Below the pieces are notes generated by a model. The model ran no database searches. It saw only the letters and a program-made list of their open reading frames with translations, and had not been told where the DNA came from. DNA of 64,000 bases from Hominilimicola fabiformis (GTDB lineage: Bacteria; Bacillota; Clostridia; UBA1381): contig NZ_JAJEQM010000004.1 in assembly GCF_020687385.1 (NCBI RefSeq), positions 1 to 64,000 of the forward strand. The letters run 5' to 3'. A program made the translations under genes and the position numbers. This document shows, in pieces, positions 1 to 8,330 of the stretch; the stretch's first letter is position 1; each line of letters opens with the position of its first letter.

Positions 1-18
1 AAACTATATTTTGCCATG

Positions 19-73
19 AAAAAACCGACCTCCCAATAGTTAGATTTTTGGTCTAACTTTTGGGGGTCGGTTC
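19..73 (-). terminator. Rho-independent terminator of the asd-dapA-dapB operon
   Basis: On the minus strand, just after the dapB stop, arms at 61-72 (TGGGGGTCGGTT on plus) and 23-35 form a GC-rich stem with one wobble, and an inner GTTAGA/TCTAAC stem lies inside the loop. A run of six T (plus-strand A at 19-24) follows the stem in the minus direction. It fits the end of the lysine operon. Confidence 0.85.
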
Positions 74-119
74 AAAAGCCTCTTTTTTTTTGTAGTAAAA
101 ATGACAATTTATTGCTGTC

Positions 120-878
120 TTACAGTGTACTGATTAAATCATTCATATTGTACATTCCGGCAGGTTTGTCACTCATAAACTTTGCAGCCTTAATTGCACC
201 GACCGCAAAAACTTCTTTACTGTGAGCGCTGTGCTTTAATTCGATAACTTCATCAGTTCCTGCAAAGATAACTTCATGGTCACCTACAATAGTACCGCCG
301 CGAACTGCGTGAATACCTATTTCAGTAGGCTTTCTTTTTCTGCGAACTGCGTGTCTGTCATAGACATATTCAGCCGGATAAGAAAGTGTTTCGTCAATAG
401 CGTCAGCGATAGCAAGAGCAGTACCTGACGGAGCGTCAATTTTTTGATTGTGATGACGTTCAACAATTTCAATATCGAAGTTTCCTTCAAGAAGTTTTGT
501 AGCTTTCTTTGCAAGAGCAATGATAAGATTGATACCAAGACTCATATTTGCAGAGAAAAATACAGGAATTTCTTTAGATGCCTCGGTAAATTCCTTTTTC
601 TGCTCATCAGTATAACCTGTTGTAGCAAGAATAACAGGTAATTTTCTCTTTTTGCAGTAGTTTAGTACAGTTGTAAGAGCAGATGGGTGTGAAAAGTCGA
701 TTATAACATCGGCGTCGCCTGTAAATTCATCTGGATTTGTGAAAACAGGATAAGTATTTTCAATAGAATCATTTACGTCAAAGCCTGCAACAATCTCACA
801 TTCATTGTCCTCACTGACAAGACGGGTAATAACCTGCCCCATTTTACCGTTACAACCGTTCATAATAATTTTCGTCAT
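120..878 (-). CDS. dapB: 4-hydroxy-tetrahydrodipicolinate reductase (DapB)
   Basis: Reduces 4-hydroxy-tetrahydrodipicolinate to tetrahydrodipicolinate with NAD(P)H, the second step of the diaminopimelate/lysine branch, in the cytoplasm. The 252-residue product has the normal family length. It shows the N-terminal dinucleotide-binding motif GCNGKMG (8-14), the ATTG segment (85-88) and the diagnostic catalytic and substrate motif ERHHNQKIDAPSGTA (139-153). The ATG at 878 is preceded by AAAGGAGC, which overlaps the dapA stop codon, so translation is probably coupled. It is the last gene of asd-dapA-dapB and is followed by a strong terminator. Assignment is secure from motif order, length and neighbours. 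Confidence 0.97.
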   Translation of the reverse strand: MTKIIMNGCNGKMGQVITRLVSEDNECEIVAGFDVNDSIENTYPVFTNPDEFTGDADVIIDFSHPSALTTVLNYCKKRKLPVILATTGYTDEQKKEFTEASKEIPVFFSANMSLGINLIIALAKKATKLLEGNFDIEIVERHHNQKIDAPSGTALAIADAIDETLSYPAEYVYDRHAVRRKRKPTEIGIHAVRGGTIVGDHEVIFAGTDEVIELKHSAHSKEVFAVGAIKAAKFMSDKPAGMYNMNDLISTL

Positions 879-893
879 TAGTCCGTTGCTCCT

Positions 894-1784
894 TTATGCA
901 AGTTTCATACCGAAATCAGTCATAGATTTTTTTAGTTTTTCAAGGTTTGCACTGTCCATATCAACAAGAGGCATACGCAAGTTGCCTGCGTTGAAGCCTA
1001 ACAAATTCATAGCAGTCTTAATCGGAACAGGGTTAACCTCGATAAATAGGTTGTTGATAAGGTCAAGCATTTTTAATTGTAAATCTCTTGACTTATCCAC
1101 TTCTCCGTTAAAGTAGTATTCACATATGTTGTGAGTTTCCTTAGGAAGAATGTTTGCAACAACAGATATAACACCCTTACCGCCAAGCGAAAGTGTAGGA
1201 ACAATCATATCGTCGTTACCCGAATAAATGTATAAATCAGGTACTTCTGCGGCAACCTTAGCCATATAACTGATGTTTCCGCTTGCCTCTTTGATAGCAA
1301 CTATGTTTTCAACCTTTGCAAGTTCCTTTAGAGTGTCGATAGCAAAGCTCATACCTGTTCTTGACGGAACGTTGTAAAGGATAACAGGGATTTTGATTGC
1401 ATTGGCAATAGCCGTAAAGTGAGCAATAAGTCCCTTTTGAGTAGTCTTGTTGTAATACGGAGTAACAGAAAGAATTCCGTCAACGCCGTATTCTTCGGCT
1501 TTCTTTGAAAGCTCGATTGCGTGAGCAGTATCATTTGAACCTGTACCGGCAATGACAGTAATTCTGCCTGCCGCTTTTTCAACAGTGTACTTGATAGCTG
1601 CAAGATGTTCTTCGTCAGGCATAGTAGATGCCTCACCTGTTGTACCGCAAATTATAATTGCGTCTGTATTGTTTTCAATATGATATTCAATTAATTTTCC
1701 AAGTTCATCATAATTTGTCTTTAAGCCGTCAAACGGCGTAATAATGGCAACGCCGGAACCTGTAAAAGGTAATGTCTTAGACAT
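894..1784 (-). CDS. dapA: 4-hydroxy-tetrahydrodipicolinate synthase (DapA)
   Basis: Condenses pyruvate with aspartate semialdehyde, the committed step of lysine and diaminopimelate synthesis. The 296-residue TIM-barrel protein shows GTTGEAST (47-54), TPYYNK (108-113) with the catalytic tyrosine region, YNVPSRTG (137-144) and the Schiff-base lysine in AIKEASG (Lys165). The start ATG is preceded by GAAAGGAATTG. It lies between asd (31 bases upstream) and dapB (15 bases downstream) in one transcription unit, so it should share the lysine riboswitch control of that unit. Confidence 0.97.
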   Translation of the reverse strand: MSKTLPFTGSGVAIITPFDGLKTNYDELGKLIEYHIENNTDAIIICGTTGEASTMPDEEHLAAIKYTVEKAAGRITVIAGTGSNDTAHAIELSKKAEEYGVDGILSVTPYYNKTTQKGLIAHFTAIANAIKIPVILYNVPSRTGMSFAIDTLKELAKVENIVAIKEASGNISYMAKVAAEVPDLYIYSGNDDMIVPTLSLGGKGVISVVANILPKETHNICEYYFNGEVDKSRDLQLKMLDLINNLFIEVNPVPIKTAMNLLGFNAGNLRMPLVDMDSANLEKLKKSMTDFGMKLA

Positions 1785-1816
1785 ATTAAATCAATTCCTT
1801 TCAATAAAATTTAAAA

Positions 1817-2920
1817 TTAATCCATATAACCCTTAGCTGTAAGTAGTTCAGCAAGAAGAACCGCACCGCCTGCAGCACCTCTTAGAGTATTGTGGCTCAT
1901 AGAAACCATCTTATAATCGTATTGTGTTGATTCTCTCAAACGTCCGCATGAAATAGCCATACCGCCGTCGATTTCACGGGCAGTCTTAATTTGAGGCTGA
2001 TCAGGAGCGTCCTTTTCAGTGTAAACGTGAATAAACTGCTTTGGAGCGTGAGGTAGGTTAAGTTCCTGAGGAACACCTTTGTATTCTGCCCACATTTTTT
2101 CGATTTCTTCTACAGACGGCTTGTTTGCACTGTCTTTGAATGAGAAGAATATAGCGGCTGTGTGACCGTTTGATACAGGAACTCTGTATGTTTGGCATTC
2201 GATTTGCAATTCGGTTGAAGGAACGATTTCTTTACCTTCAATTTTACCAAGTACCTTGTTAGGCTCAACTTCTGACTTCATTTCTTCTCCGCCGATGTAT
2301 GGGATTAGGTTGTCAACCATTTCCGGCCATGTCTTAAAAGTCTTACCTGCACCTGAAATAGCTTGATAAGTTGTTACAAGAGCGTGGTCGATTGGGTACT
2401 TCATATTAACAACAGCCATTGCAGGCAAATATGATTGTAGAGAGCAATTTGACTTAACTGCGATAAAACCTCTCTTTGTACCAAGTCTTTCACGCTGAGC
2501 AGGAATAATTTCAATGTGCTGAGGGTTGATTTCCGGAATAATCATCGGAACGTCAGGAGTATGACGGTGAGCAGAGTTGTTTGAAACAACAGGGCATTCA
2601 GCCTTAGCATATCTTTCTTCAAGAGCTTTGATTTCGTCTTTTTTCATATCAACTGCACAGAATACGAAATCTACCTTTTCTGCAATTTTTTCAACGTCGT
2701 TTGTAGCGTCCATAACAACCATATCTGCTACTGATGCAGGAATTTCTTCGTCCATAGCCCATTTAGCGCCTACGGCGTCTTTATAAGCCTTGCCGGCACT
2801 TCTCGGAGATGCTGCAAGCACTTCGATTGTATACCATGGGTGGTCGTTAAGAAGTGTAATAAAACGCTGTCCAACCATACCTGTTGCACCTATAATACCT
2901 ACTTTGTAATTGTCTTTCAT
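1817..2920 (-). CDS. asd: Aspartate-semialdehyde dehydrogenase (archaeal/fungal-type)
   Basis: Reduces aspartyl phosphate to aspartate semialdehyde, feeding the next gene, dapA. The product is 367 residues. It has the NADP motif GATGMVGQRF (11-20), the catalytic cysteine in KSNCSLQS (Cys159) and the late HTAAIFF histidine segment. The SPRSAGK, SNNSAHRH and PDVPMIIPEINP segments are those of the longer archaeal/fungal-like ASADH subfamily rather than the short E. coli-like type. I place the start at the ATG at 2920 because AAAGGAGAG precedes it. A longer frame reaching 2992 would run through the riboswitch terminator and adds 24 unrelated residues. First gene of the lysine operon. Confidence 0.95.
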   Translation of the reverse strand: MKDNYKVGIIGATGMVGQRFITLLNDHPWYTIEVLAASPRSAGKAYKDAVGAKWAMDEEIPASVADMVVMDATNDVEKIAEKVDFVFCAVDMKKDEIKALEERYAKAECPVVSNNSAHRHTPDVPMIIPEINPQHIEIIPAQRERLGTKRGFIAVKSNCSLQSYLPAMAVVNMKYPIDHALVTTYQAISGAGKTFKTWPEMVDNLIPYIGGEEMKSEVEPNKVLGKIEGKEIVPSTELQIECQTYRVPVSNGHTAAIFFSFKDSANKPSVEEIEKMWAEYKGVPQELNLPHAPKQFIHVYTEKDAPDQPQIKTAREIDGGMAISCGRLRESTQYDYKMVSMSHNTLRGAAGGAVLLAELLTAKGYMD

Positions 2921-2940
2921 TTTGACTCTCCTTTGTTTTT

Positions 2941-2975
2941 TATAAAATAAAAAGCAGTAGTCAGAAACTACTGCT
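2941..2975 (-). terminator. Riboswitch-associated intrinsic terminator before asd
   Basis: Minus-strand hairpin AGCAGTAGT / ACTACTGCT (2967-2975 and 2953-2961) with a 5-base loop, followed by a T-rich tract (plus-strand A-rich 2941-2952). It sits between the lysine aptamer and the asd ribosome site, the expected position for a transcription-attenuating expression platform. Confidence 0.88.
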
Positions 2976-2982
2976 ATGTTTG

Positions 2983-3174
2983 CATATAACAAAAACAGCG
3001 ATAGCTCCCCACCTTACGATGACAGTCATACCGCTGTTAACGATATGCCCAGAATGAATATCCGCAATTATATTCAAACTTCGGCACTGTGTCCTTTCCG
3101 TATACATCAAAGATAATTGCATATCTCCGTATACATACTGATACACAAGCGCACCTCTACCTTGCTTATATATT
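2983..3174 (-). promoter_or_regulatory. Lysine riboswitch (L box) upstream of asd-dapA-dapB
   Basis: Read on the minus strand, the leader begins GCAAGGTAGAGGTGCG and ends ACTGTCATCGTAAGG then TGGGGAGCTATCGCTG, matching the conserved 5' AGAGGUGCG and 3' CUGUCA..GGGGAGCUAUC signatures of the lysine aptamer. The outer helix can be closed by ATATAA(G)CAA with TTGTTATAT. It is followed by an intrinsic terminator and by lysine-pathway genes. By family knowledge lysine binding favours termination, giving feedback control of the operon. An 81-codon frame in this stretch is not a gene. Confidence 0.93.
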
Positions 3175-3177
3175 ATT

Positions 3178-3206
3178 ATACTACCACTATTAATTGTATG
3201 TGTCAA
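3178..3206 (-). promoter_or_regulatory. Sigma-A promoter of the lysine operon
   Basis: Minus strand: TTGACA (3201-3206), a 17-base spacer, then TAGTAT (3178-3183); TATAAT also occurs with a 20-base spacer. It lies just upstream of the riboswitch aptamer. Confidence 0.7.
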
Positions 3207-3233
3207 TAGGAAAAATATTATTTTTTTATTACA

Positions 3234-4046
3234 TTATTTAAATGTTGCAAATTCCTGTGCCCAATAAATACCGTATGATCCTCCTCGTGCAAGTCCTACG
3301 CCTATATATTCAAAATCGGGATTTAATATATTTTTGCGGTGTCCCGGTGAATTCATCCAAGAATCCATAACATTTTGCGGTGAAGATTGACCTGCGGCTA
3401 TATTCTCCCCTGCCGAAGAATATGTTATTCCTGCGGCTTTCATTCTGTCAAACGGAGTTTGTCCGTCGGGAGTATTGTGTGCAAAAAAGTTTCTGTCTAT
3501 CATATCTTCACAGTGACTTTCGGCAAGAGCGGCAAGTGAATCGTCCCATTTTAACGGTGCAACATTATATTTTGCACGTTCTTCGTTTACGAGATTTAGA
3601 ACTTCATATCCCCAATCATCAAAATCACTTTCATTATCGGTTTCAATATAAACTGCATGCGTGTCACCGTCCCAAAATACCTCTGCACCGGCTGATTCCG
3701 ATACAGCCCTTAACGGTACAAGGGTGTAATCATTGTAGATTATAGGGGGCGTATTAAGCTCGACAGACGTATCATTGACATACATCGTATTTTCGTTTAT
3801 AAACAAAGTTATGGTTAAGTCGTCTTTTTGAGCCGTTACACGCTGTTCGTCGCCAAACCACTGTACAACCATATCAAGATTTTCAAATATCGCTCTGAAC
3901 GGTACAAGCGTTGAATCGTTTTGTATTATTGGTGACTGCTCAAATATTAATTCATCTTCGTTTAGATATACCGTTATATCGTCATCGGCAAAAACCGTCG
4001 GTGACATAATCATCAGTGATAAAAAAAGTGCTGTTATTTTTTTCAT
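3234..4046 (-). CDS. Secreted CAP (SCP/YkwD-like) protein with copper-amine-oxidase-N-like domain
   Basis: A 270-residue exported protein. Residues 1-20 are a signal peptide (MKKITALFLSLMIMSPTVFA). Residues of about 22-130 resemble the copper amine oxidase N-terminal repeat domain found in many clostridial wall proteins (two related halves: SPIIQNDSTLVPFRA, then PPIIYNDYTLVPLRA). Residues of about 140-268 form a CAP domain with LVNEERAKYNVAPLKWD, FAHNTPDGQTPFDRM, AGENIAAG and SPGHRKNILNPDFEYIGVG. Bacterial CAP proteins are often sporulation- or wall-associated; the biochemical role here is unknown. The start ATG at 4046 has GGAGGG upstream; an upstream extension of 38 codons has no support. 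Confidence 0.9.
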   Translation of the reverse strand: MKKITALFLSLMIMSPTVFADDDITVYLNEDELIFEQSPIIQNDSTLVPFRAIFENLDMVVQWFGDEQRVTAQKDDLTITLFINENTMYVNDTSVELNTPPIIYNDYTLVPLRAVSESAGAEVFWDGDTHAVYIETDNESDFDDWGYEVLNLVNEERAKYNVAPLKWDDSLAALAESHCEDMIDRNFFAHNTPDGQTPFDRMKAAGITYSSAGENIAAGQSSPQNVMDSWMNSPGHRKNILNPDFEYIGVGLARGGSYGIYWAQEFATFK

Positions 4047-4068
4047 ATTATATCCCTCCTTACCGCTA

Positions 4069-4097
4069 ATTATATAGTATAAACAACAATATAACAA
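4069..4097 (-). promoter_or_regulatory. Sigma-A promoter of the CAP-domain gene
   Basis: Minus strand TTGTTA (4092-4097), 17-base spacer, perfect TATAAT (4069-4074), ending 22 bases before the start codon. Confidence 0.7.
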
Positions 4098-4119
4098 GTG
4101 GAAATTTAAAGAAATGTGC

Positions 4120-4148
4120 TTGTAATTTTTATTGTATTGTGTTATTAT
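4120..4148 (+). promoter_or_regulatory. Sigma-A promoter of the coiled-coil gene
   Basis: TTGTAA (4120-4125), 17-base spacer, TATTAT (4143-4148), 25 bases before the ATG and divergent from the CAP gene promoter. Confidence 0.65.
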
Positions 4149-4173
4149 TAAGATATACAAGGAGGTGTAGGCT

Positions 4174-4557
4174 ATGACAACGGAAGAAATGTTAGTTTCA
4201 TTAGTTGAAAATGTTAAAAATATTAATTCAACTCTAAATAATATGAATAAACAATTTGACGATATTAATAATCAAATTGCAGAAATGAAAACAGATATTC
4301 AAAATGTTAAAGATGAAACTAAACAAATATCAGAAATGAAAACTGATATTCAAAAAATGAAAAATGAAATAAGAGAAATCAGTCTTACACTTGAAAATGA
4401 AACAAACCGTAATATCAAAATTATTGCAGAGGGACATTTTGACTTGTCAAGAAAACTTGATAAAGCCTTAACTGTTGAAAATGAAAAAGAAATGGCACTT
4501 ATCCGAATTAATATGATGGAAAGTGAAATAAGAAGAATAAAAGAAAAGCTTGCATAA
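4174..4557 (+). CDS. Small coiled-coil protein, function unknown
   Basis: A 127-residue protein that I do not recognise. It lacks a signal peptide or membrane segment, so it is probably cytoplasmic. Residues of about 10-75 are a heptad-like coiled coil with an imperfect internal duplication (IAEMKTDIQNVKDE and ISEMKTDIQKMKNE). A second helical segment covers about 95-127. The start is fixed by a strong AAGGAGGTG at 4159-4167. The gene has its own promoter and a terminator, so it is a monocistronic unit wedged between the divergent CAP gene and convergent gpmI. It resembles the many small coiled-coil proteins annotated as hypothetical in clostridia. No role can be inferred. Confidence 0.85.
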   Translation: MTTEEMLVSLVENVKNINSTLNNMNKQFDDINNQIAEMKTDIQNVKDETKQISEMKTDIQKMKNEIREISLTLENETNRNIKIIAEGHFDLSRKLDKALTVENEKEMALIRINMMESEIRRIKEKLA

Positions 4558-4560
4558 TAA

Positions 4561-4599
4561 AAACGATGTATTACCTGTTACGGAATACATCGTTTTTTA
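4561..4599. terminator. Bidirectional terminator between the coiled-coil gene and gpmI
   Basis: Perfect 12-base stem AAACGATGTATT (4561-4572) / AATACATCGTTT (4584-4595), with T-rich tracts on both strands. It lies between the two convergent stop codons and can end transcription from both sides. Confidence 0.9.
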
Positions 4600-4607
4600 T
4601 TATCCGA

Positions 4608-6125
4608 TTATTTTACAATAAGACTCTCACCTGTCATTTGTTCAGGTTTTTCAAGTCCCATAAGGTCAAGCATAGTCGGGCAAAGGTCACAAAGTCTGCC
4701 GTTCTTAACTTTAACATCGCCTGCACCTACAAGAATCATAGGAACAGGATTAGTTGTATGGGCTGTAAACGGAGCTTTTGTAACAGGGTCGATTAAGCAG
4801 TCAGCGTTACCGTGATCGGCAGTGATGATAGCTTGTCCGCCCTTTGCAAGAATAGCGTCAACCATTCTTCCTACACATTCGTCAACGGCTTCAACCGCCT
4901 TAACAGCCGCTTCCATAATACCTGTGTGACCGACCATATCACAGTTAGCATAGTTAAGAATGATAACATCAAACTTGTCCGAATTGATTGCGTCAACAAC
5001 TGCGTCAGTAACTTCGTAAGCACTCATTTCAGGTTTCATATCGAAAGTTGCAACGTCAGGTGACTTGATAAGTATTCTTTCCTCACCGTCAAATTGCTTT
5101 TCTTCACCGCCGTTGAAGAAGAATGTAACGTGTGCATACTTCTGTGTTTCGGCAATTCTAAGCTGTGTAAGACCTTTCTTGCTGATGTATTCACCGAATG
5201 TCATTTCAAGAGTTTCCGGCGGATATGCTACAGTTACATTTGGCATTGATTCGTCATATTGAGTCATGCAAACGAAGTTTACAGGGAAATACTTTCTTTC
5301 AAAGCCTGTAAAATCAGGGTCAACAAAAGTTCTTGTAATCTGTCTTGCTCTGTCAGGACGGAAGTTGAAGAAAATAACACTGTCACCCTCTTTAATCATA
5401 CCGTTTTTGTCAACAACAGTCGGAATAACAAATTCGTCTGTAACGTCATTTGCGTATGAGTTTTTAACGGCTGTAACAGCGTCTGTTTCCTGTATGCCTT
5501 CGCCGTCAACCATAGCTTTGTAAGCCTTTTCGACTCTGTCCCAAGCGTTATCTCTGTCCATAGCGTAAAATCTGCCCATAATTGTAGCGACAGAGCCTAC
5601 GCCGATTTCTTTAATTTCTTTTTCAAGTTCAGCCATAAATTCGGCACCTGATGTAGGAGGAACGTCACGACCGTCAAGGAATGTGTGAACATATACGTTT
5701 TCAATACCTTTTTTCTTAGCCATCTTTAACAGACCGTAAAGGTGTTCATTGTGGCTGTGTACACCGCCGTTTGAAAGAAGTCCCATAAGGTGAAGTGACT
5801 TGCCGTTAGCTTTAGCGGCATCCATAGCGTCTGAAAGAGCTTTGTTTTCGTAAATTTTACCGTCGTTAATGTCTTTTGAAATCTTAACAAGCATTTGATA
5901 AACAATTCTGCCGGCACCGATATTTGTGTGACCTACTTCACTGTTACCCATCTGACCGTCAGGAAGACCGACGTCAAGACCGCTTGCAGAAAGCTGTGAA
6001 TGTGGATATTCGGCTAAAAGCTTGTCAAGATGAGGTTTCTTTGCCGCTACGATAGCATTACCCTCTGTATTTTGGTTAATGCCGTAACCGTCCATAATAA
6101 TTAATGCGATTGGTTTCTTTGCCAT
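4608..6125 (-). CDS. gpmI: 2,3-bisphosphoglycerate-independent phosphoglycerate mutase
   Basis: Interconverts 3- and 2-phosphoglycerate in glycolysis using two Mn ions and a phosphoserine intermediate; alkaline phosphatase superfamily. The 505-residue length is standard. Visible are the metal motif IIMDGYG (Asp12), the catalytic serine in GNSEVGH (Ser62), the substrate motif [18 protein letters not shown], and the C-terminal metal-site motif TADHGNAD. The start has AAAGGAGTAATTACTT before ATG. Third gene after pgk and tpiA, ending at a shared bidirectional terminator. No gap or eno gene is in the window. Confidence 0.97.
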   Translation of the reverse strand: MAKKPIALIIMDGYGINQNTEGNAIVAAKKPHLDKLLAEYPHSQLSASGLDVGLPDGQMGNSEVGHTNIGAGRIVYQMLVKISKDINDGKIYENKALSDAMDAAKANGKSLHLMGLLSNGGVHSHNEHLYGLLKMAKKKGIENVYVHTFLDGRDVPPTSGAEFMAELEKEIKEIGVGSVATIMGRFYAMDRDNAWDRVEKAYKAMVDGEGIQETDAVTAVKNSYANDVTDEFVIPTVVDKNGMIKEGDSVIFFNFRPDRARQITRTFVDPDFTGFERKYFPVNFVCMTQYDESMPNVTVAYPPETLEMTFGEYISKKGLTQLRIAETQKYAHVTFFFNGGEEKQFDGEERILIKSPDVATFDMKPEMSAYEVTDAVVDAINSDKFDVIILNYANCDMVGHTGIMEAAVKAVEAVDECVGRMVDAILAKGGQAIITADHGNADCLIDPVTKAPFTAHTTNPVPMILVGAGDVKVKNGRLCDLCPTMLDLMGLEKPEQMTGESLIVK

Positions 6126-6189
6126 AAGTAATTACTCCTTTATGTTTAAAAATAGGACAGGCAATAATGCTTGCCCTTTTGTAAAATCA

Positions 6190-6942
6190 TTATTTAGCTG
6201 CCTTTGTGATAACAGCGAAGTCAGCACTCTTTAAAGATGCACCGCCGATAAGACCACCGTCAATGTTTGGCTTAGCAAGAAGTCCTGCACAATTCTTAGG
6301 ATTCATGCTGCCGCCGTATTGAATAGTAATAGCCTTTGCTGTTTCAGCATCGTAAAGGTTTTCAAGTAATTCTCTGATACCGCCGCAAACTTCTTCAGCT
6401 TGGTCGTCAGTAGCAGTCTTGCCTGTACCGATAGCCCAGATCGGCTCGTATGCAACGACAACTTTCTTAGCGTCGTCAGCACTGATTCCGGCAAATGCCT
6501 TTTTGATTTGAATAGCAATCCAGTCCATTGTGATACCGGCTTCACGCTGTTCAAGACTTTCACCGCAGCAAACGATAGGAATAAGACCCTTTTCAAGAGC
6601 CTTTTTAGCCTTTAGATTAACTGTTTCATCAGTTTCGTTGTTGTATTCACGTCTTTCACTGTGACCCATGATAACATAATCAACACCAAGGTCTTTAAGC
6701 ATTTCTGCACTTACTTCACCTGTGAAAGCGCCCTTGTCCTCAAAGTGTAGGTTTTCAGCACCGATTTTAACGTGTGAACCCTTAGCGGCCTCAACAGCCT
6801 GTGGTAGGCATACGAACGGTGTACAGCAAACTACTTCACATTCTGAACCCTTTGTTGCGTCGATTACTTCTTTGATGTAATCATATGTTTCTGACGGAAG
6901 CTTGTTCATCTTCCAGTTACCGGCAATTATATATTTTCCCAT
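6190..6942 (-). CDS. tpiA: Triose-phosphate isomerase
   Basis: Interconverts dihydroxyacetone phosphate and glyceraldehyde 3-phosphate. The 250-residue TIM barrel has the full catalytic set: NWKMN (Lys11), GHSERR (His94), and AYEPIWAIGTGKTA (Glu166 plus phosphate loop). AAAAGGAG precedes the ATG. It sits between pgk and gpmI on the same strand, as in Firmicute triose operons. Confidence 0.97.
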   Translation of the reverse strand: MGKYIIAGNWKMNKLPSETYDYIKEVIDATKGSECEVVCCTPFVCLPQAVEAAKGSHVKIGAENLHFEDKGAFTGEVSAEMLKDLGVDYVIMGHSERREYNNETDETVNLKAKKALEKGLIPIVCCGESLEQREAGITMDWIAIQIKKAFAGISADDAKKVVVAYEPIWAIGTGKTATDDQAEEVCGGIRELLENLYDAETAKAITIQYGGSMNPKNCAGLLAKPNIDGGLIGGASLKSADFAVITKAAK

Positions 6943-6972
6943 TGTAATTTCTCCTTTTGTAGTTTAATTATA

Positions 6973-7037
6973 AGTGACCGACAGTCACTCTACGGAATAT
7001 TTAAAATATGGTGAGAGGCGGTCAATGACCGCCCTGT
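6973..7037 (-). other. Stem-loops in the pgk-tpiA spacer
   Basis: The spacer carries a perfect GGCGGTCA/TGACCGCC hairpin with a 1-base centre (7017-7033), flanked by partly complementary GTGA/TCAC ends, and a second GTGAC/GTCAC pair at 6973-6987. Neither is followed by a T tract in the direction of transcription, so they look like mRNA-stability or processing structures rather than terminators. Confidence 0.5.
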
Positions 7038-7045
7038 CACAATAA

Positions 7046-8230
7046 TTATTTATCTGTCAAAGCTGCGATACCAGGAAGTTCTTTACCTTCAAGGAATTCC
7101 ATTGATGCGCCGCCGCCTGTTGAGATGTGGCTCATCTTATCGCCAAGACCTGCTTGGTTTACTGCAGCAACACTGTCACCGCCGCCGATGATTGTTGTAG
7201 CGTCAAGATCGGCAAGAGCCTGAGCTATTGTATTTGTACCCTTTGCGAAGTTTGGCATTTCAAATACGCCCATAGGACCGTTCCAAACAACTGTCTTTGC
7301 GTCTTTAAGAGCATCCTTGTAAAGTTCGATTGTCTTAGGACCGATGTCAAGACCCATCCAGCCGTCAGGAATATTACCTTCAACAACTTGTGATTCGGCG
7401 TCGTTTGCAAATTCTTTAGCAACTACTGTATCAACAGGAAGAAGTAGCTTGTCGCCTGCCTCGTCAAGCATTTTCTTGGCATAGTCAATGTAATCAGGTT
7501 CAAGAAGTGATGTACCTGTTGTCTTGCCTTGTGCCGCAAAGAATGTGTAAGCCATACCGCCGCCGATGATTAGCTTGTCTACTTTCTTTAGAAGATTTTC
7601 AATAACTGAAATCTTTGAAGAAACTTTACTTCCGCCAAGAATAGCTACAAGCGGTCTTACAGGGTTGTTTACTGCGTTACCGAGGAAGTTGATTTCCTTT
7701 TCGATTAGGTAACCTGCAACAGCCGGCTTAAGAATTGAAGATACACCTACGTTTGAGCAGTGAGCTCTGTGAGCTGTACCGAATGCGTCATTTACGAACA
7801 AATCAGCAAGTGAAGCAAGTTCTTTTGAGAAAGCTTCTTCGTTCTTTGTTTCTTCTTTTCTATAACGAGTGTTTTGAAGAAGAACAACATCACCGTCATT
7901 CATTTCTGCAACAGCCTTTTTAGCGTTGTCGCCTACTACGTTATCGTCAGCGGCAAAAACAACTTCTTTGCCAAGCTTTTCTGAAAGACTCTTTGCAACA
8001 GGTGCAAGAGAAAGTGATGGAACAGGCTCACCCTTTGGCTTACCCATATGTGAGCAAAGAATAACTCTTGCTCCGTTATCTATAAGATACTTAATTGTAG
8101 GAAGTGCACCTACAATACGGTTTTCGTCTGTGATATTACCGTCAGCGTCAAGCGGCACGTTAAAGTCACAACGTACTAAAACCTTTTTGCCTTTTACGTC
8201 AACATCTTCAACTGTTAATTTGTTGTACAT
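7046..8230 (-). CDS. pgk: Phosphoglycerate kinase
   Basis: Transfers phosphate from 1,3-bisphosphoglycerate to ADP. The 394-residue product shows RCDFNVPLD (20-28), the SHMGKPKG and RAHCSNVGV substrate segments, [26 protein letters not shown] and the nucleotide loop [10 protein letters not shown] start it at the ATG at 8230 because AGGAG lies nine bases upstream. A TTG two codons earlier is only three bases from that site and is unlikely. First gene of pgk-tpiA-gpmI, with its own promoter. Confidence 0.97.
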   Translation of the reverse strand: MYNKLTVEDVDVKGKKVLVRCDFNVPLDADGNITDENRIVGALPTIKYLIDNGARVILCSHMGKPKGEPVPSLSLAPVAKSLSEKLGKEVVFAADDNVVGDNAKKAVAEMNDGDVVLLQNTRYRKEETKNEEAFSKELASLADLFVNDAFGTAHRAHCSNVGVSSILKPAVAGYLIEKEINFLGNAVNNPVRPLVAILGGSKVSSKISVIENLLKKVDKLIIGGGMAYTFFAAQGKTTGTSLLEPDYIDYAKKMLDEAGDKLLLPVDTVVAKEFANDAESQVVEGNIPDGWMGLDIGPKTIELYKDALKDAKTVVWNGPMGVFEMPNFAKGTNTIAQALADLDATTIIGGGDSVAAVNQAGLGDKMSHISTGGGASMEFLEGKELPGIAALTDK

Positions 8231-8253
8231 AGTCAATTTCTCCTTTTTTATGC

Positions 8254-8269
8254 GGACAAAATTATCCGA
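8254..8269. promoter_or_regulatory. Short inverted repeat in the pgk leader
   Basis: CGGATAATTTTGTCCG read on the minus strand has complementary CGGA/TCCG ends. It lies between the promoter and the ribosome site, where an operator could be. It does not match the Rex or CggR sites I know. Weak. Confidence 0.25.
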
Positions 8270-8283
8270 TTTTTCTTGATTAT

Positions 8284-8312
8284 ATTATATATAAAAATTA
8301 TCTGTTTTTCAA
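8284..8312 (-). promoter_or_regulatory. Sigma-A promoter of pgk-tpiA-gpmI
   Basis: Minus strand TTGAAA (8307-8312), 17-base spacer, TATAAT (8284-8289), between the spmB stop codon and pgk. Confidence 0.75.
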
Positions 8313-8330
8313 GTATATAATTAAAATTCG

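Noticed and set aside
2961-3206. An 81-codon minus-strand frame
   Set aside because: It lies on the lysine riboswitch and its terminator and resembles no protein.
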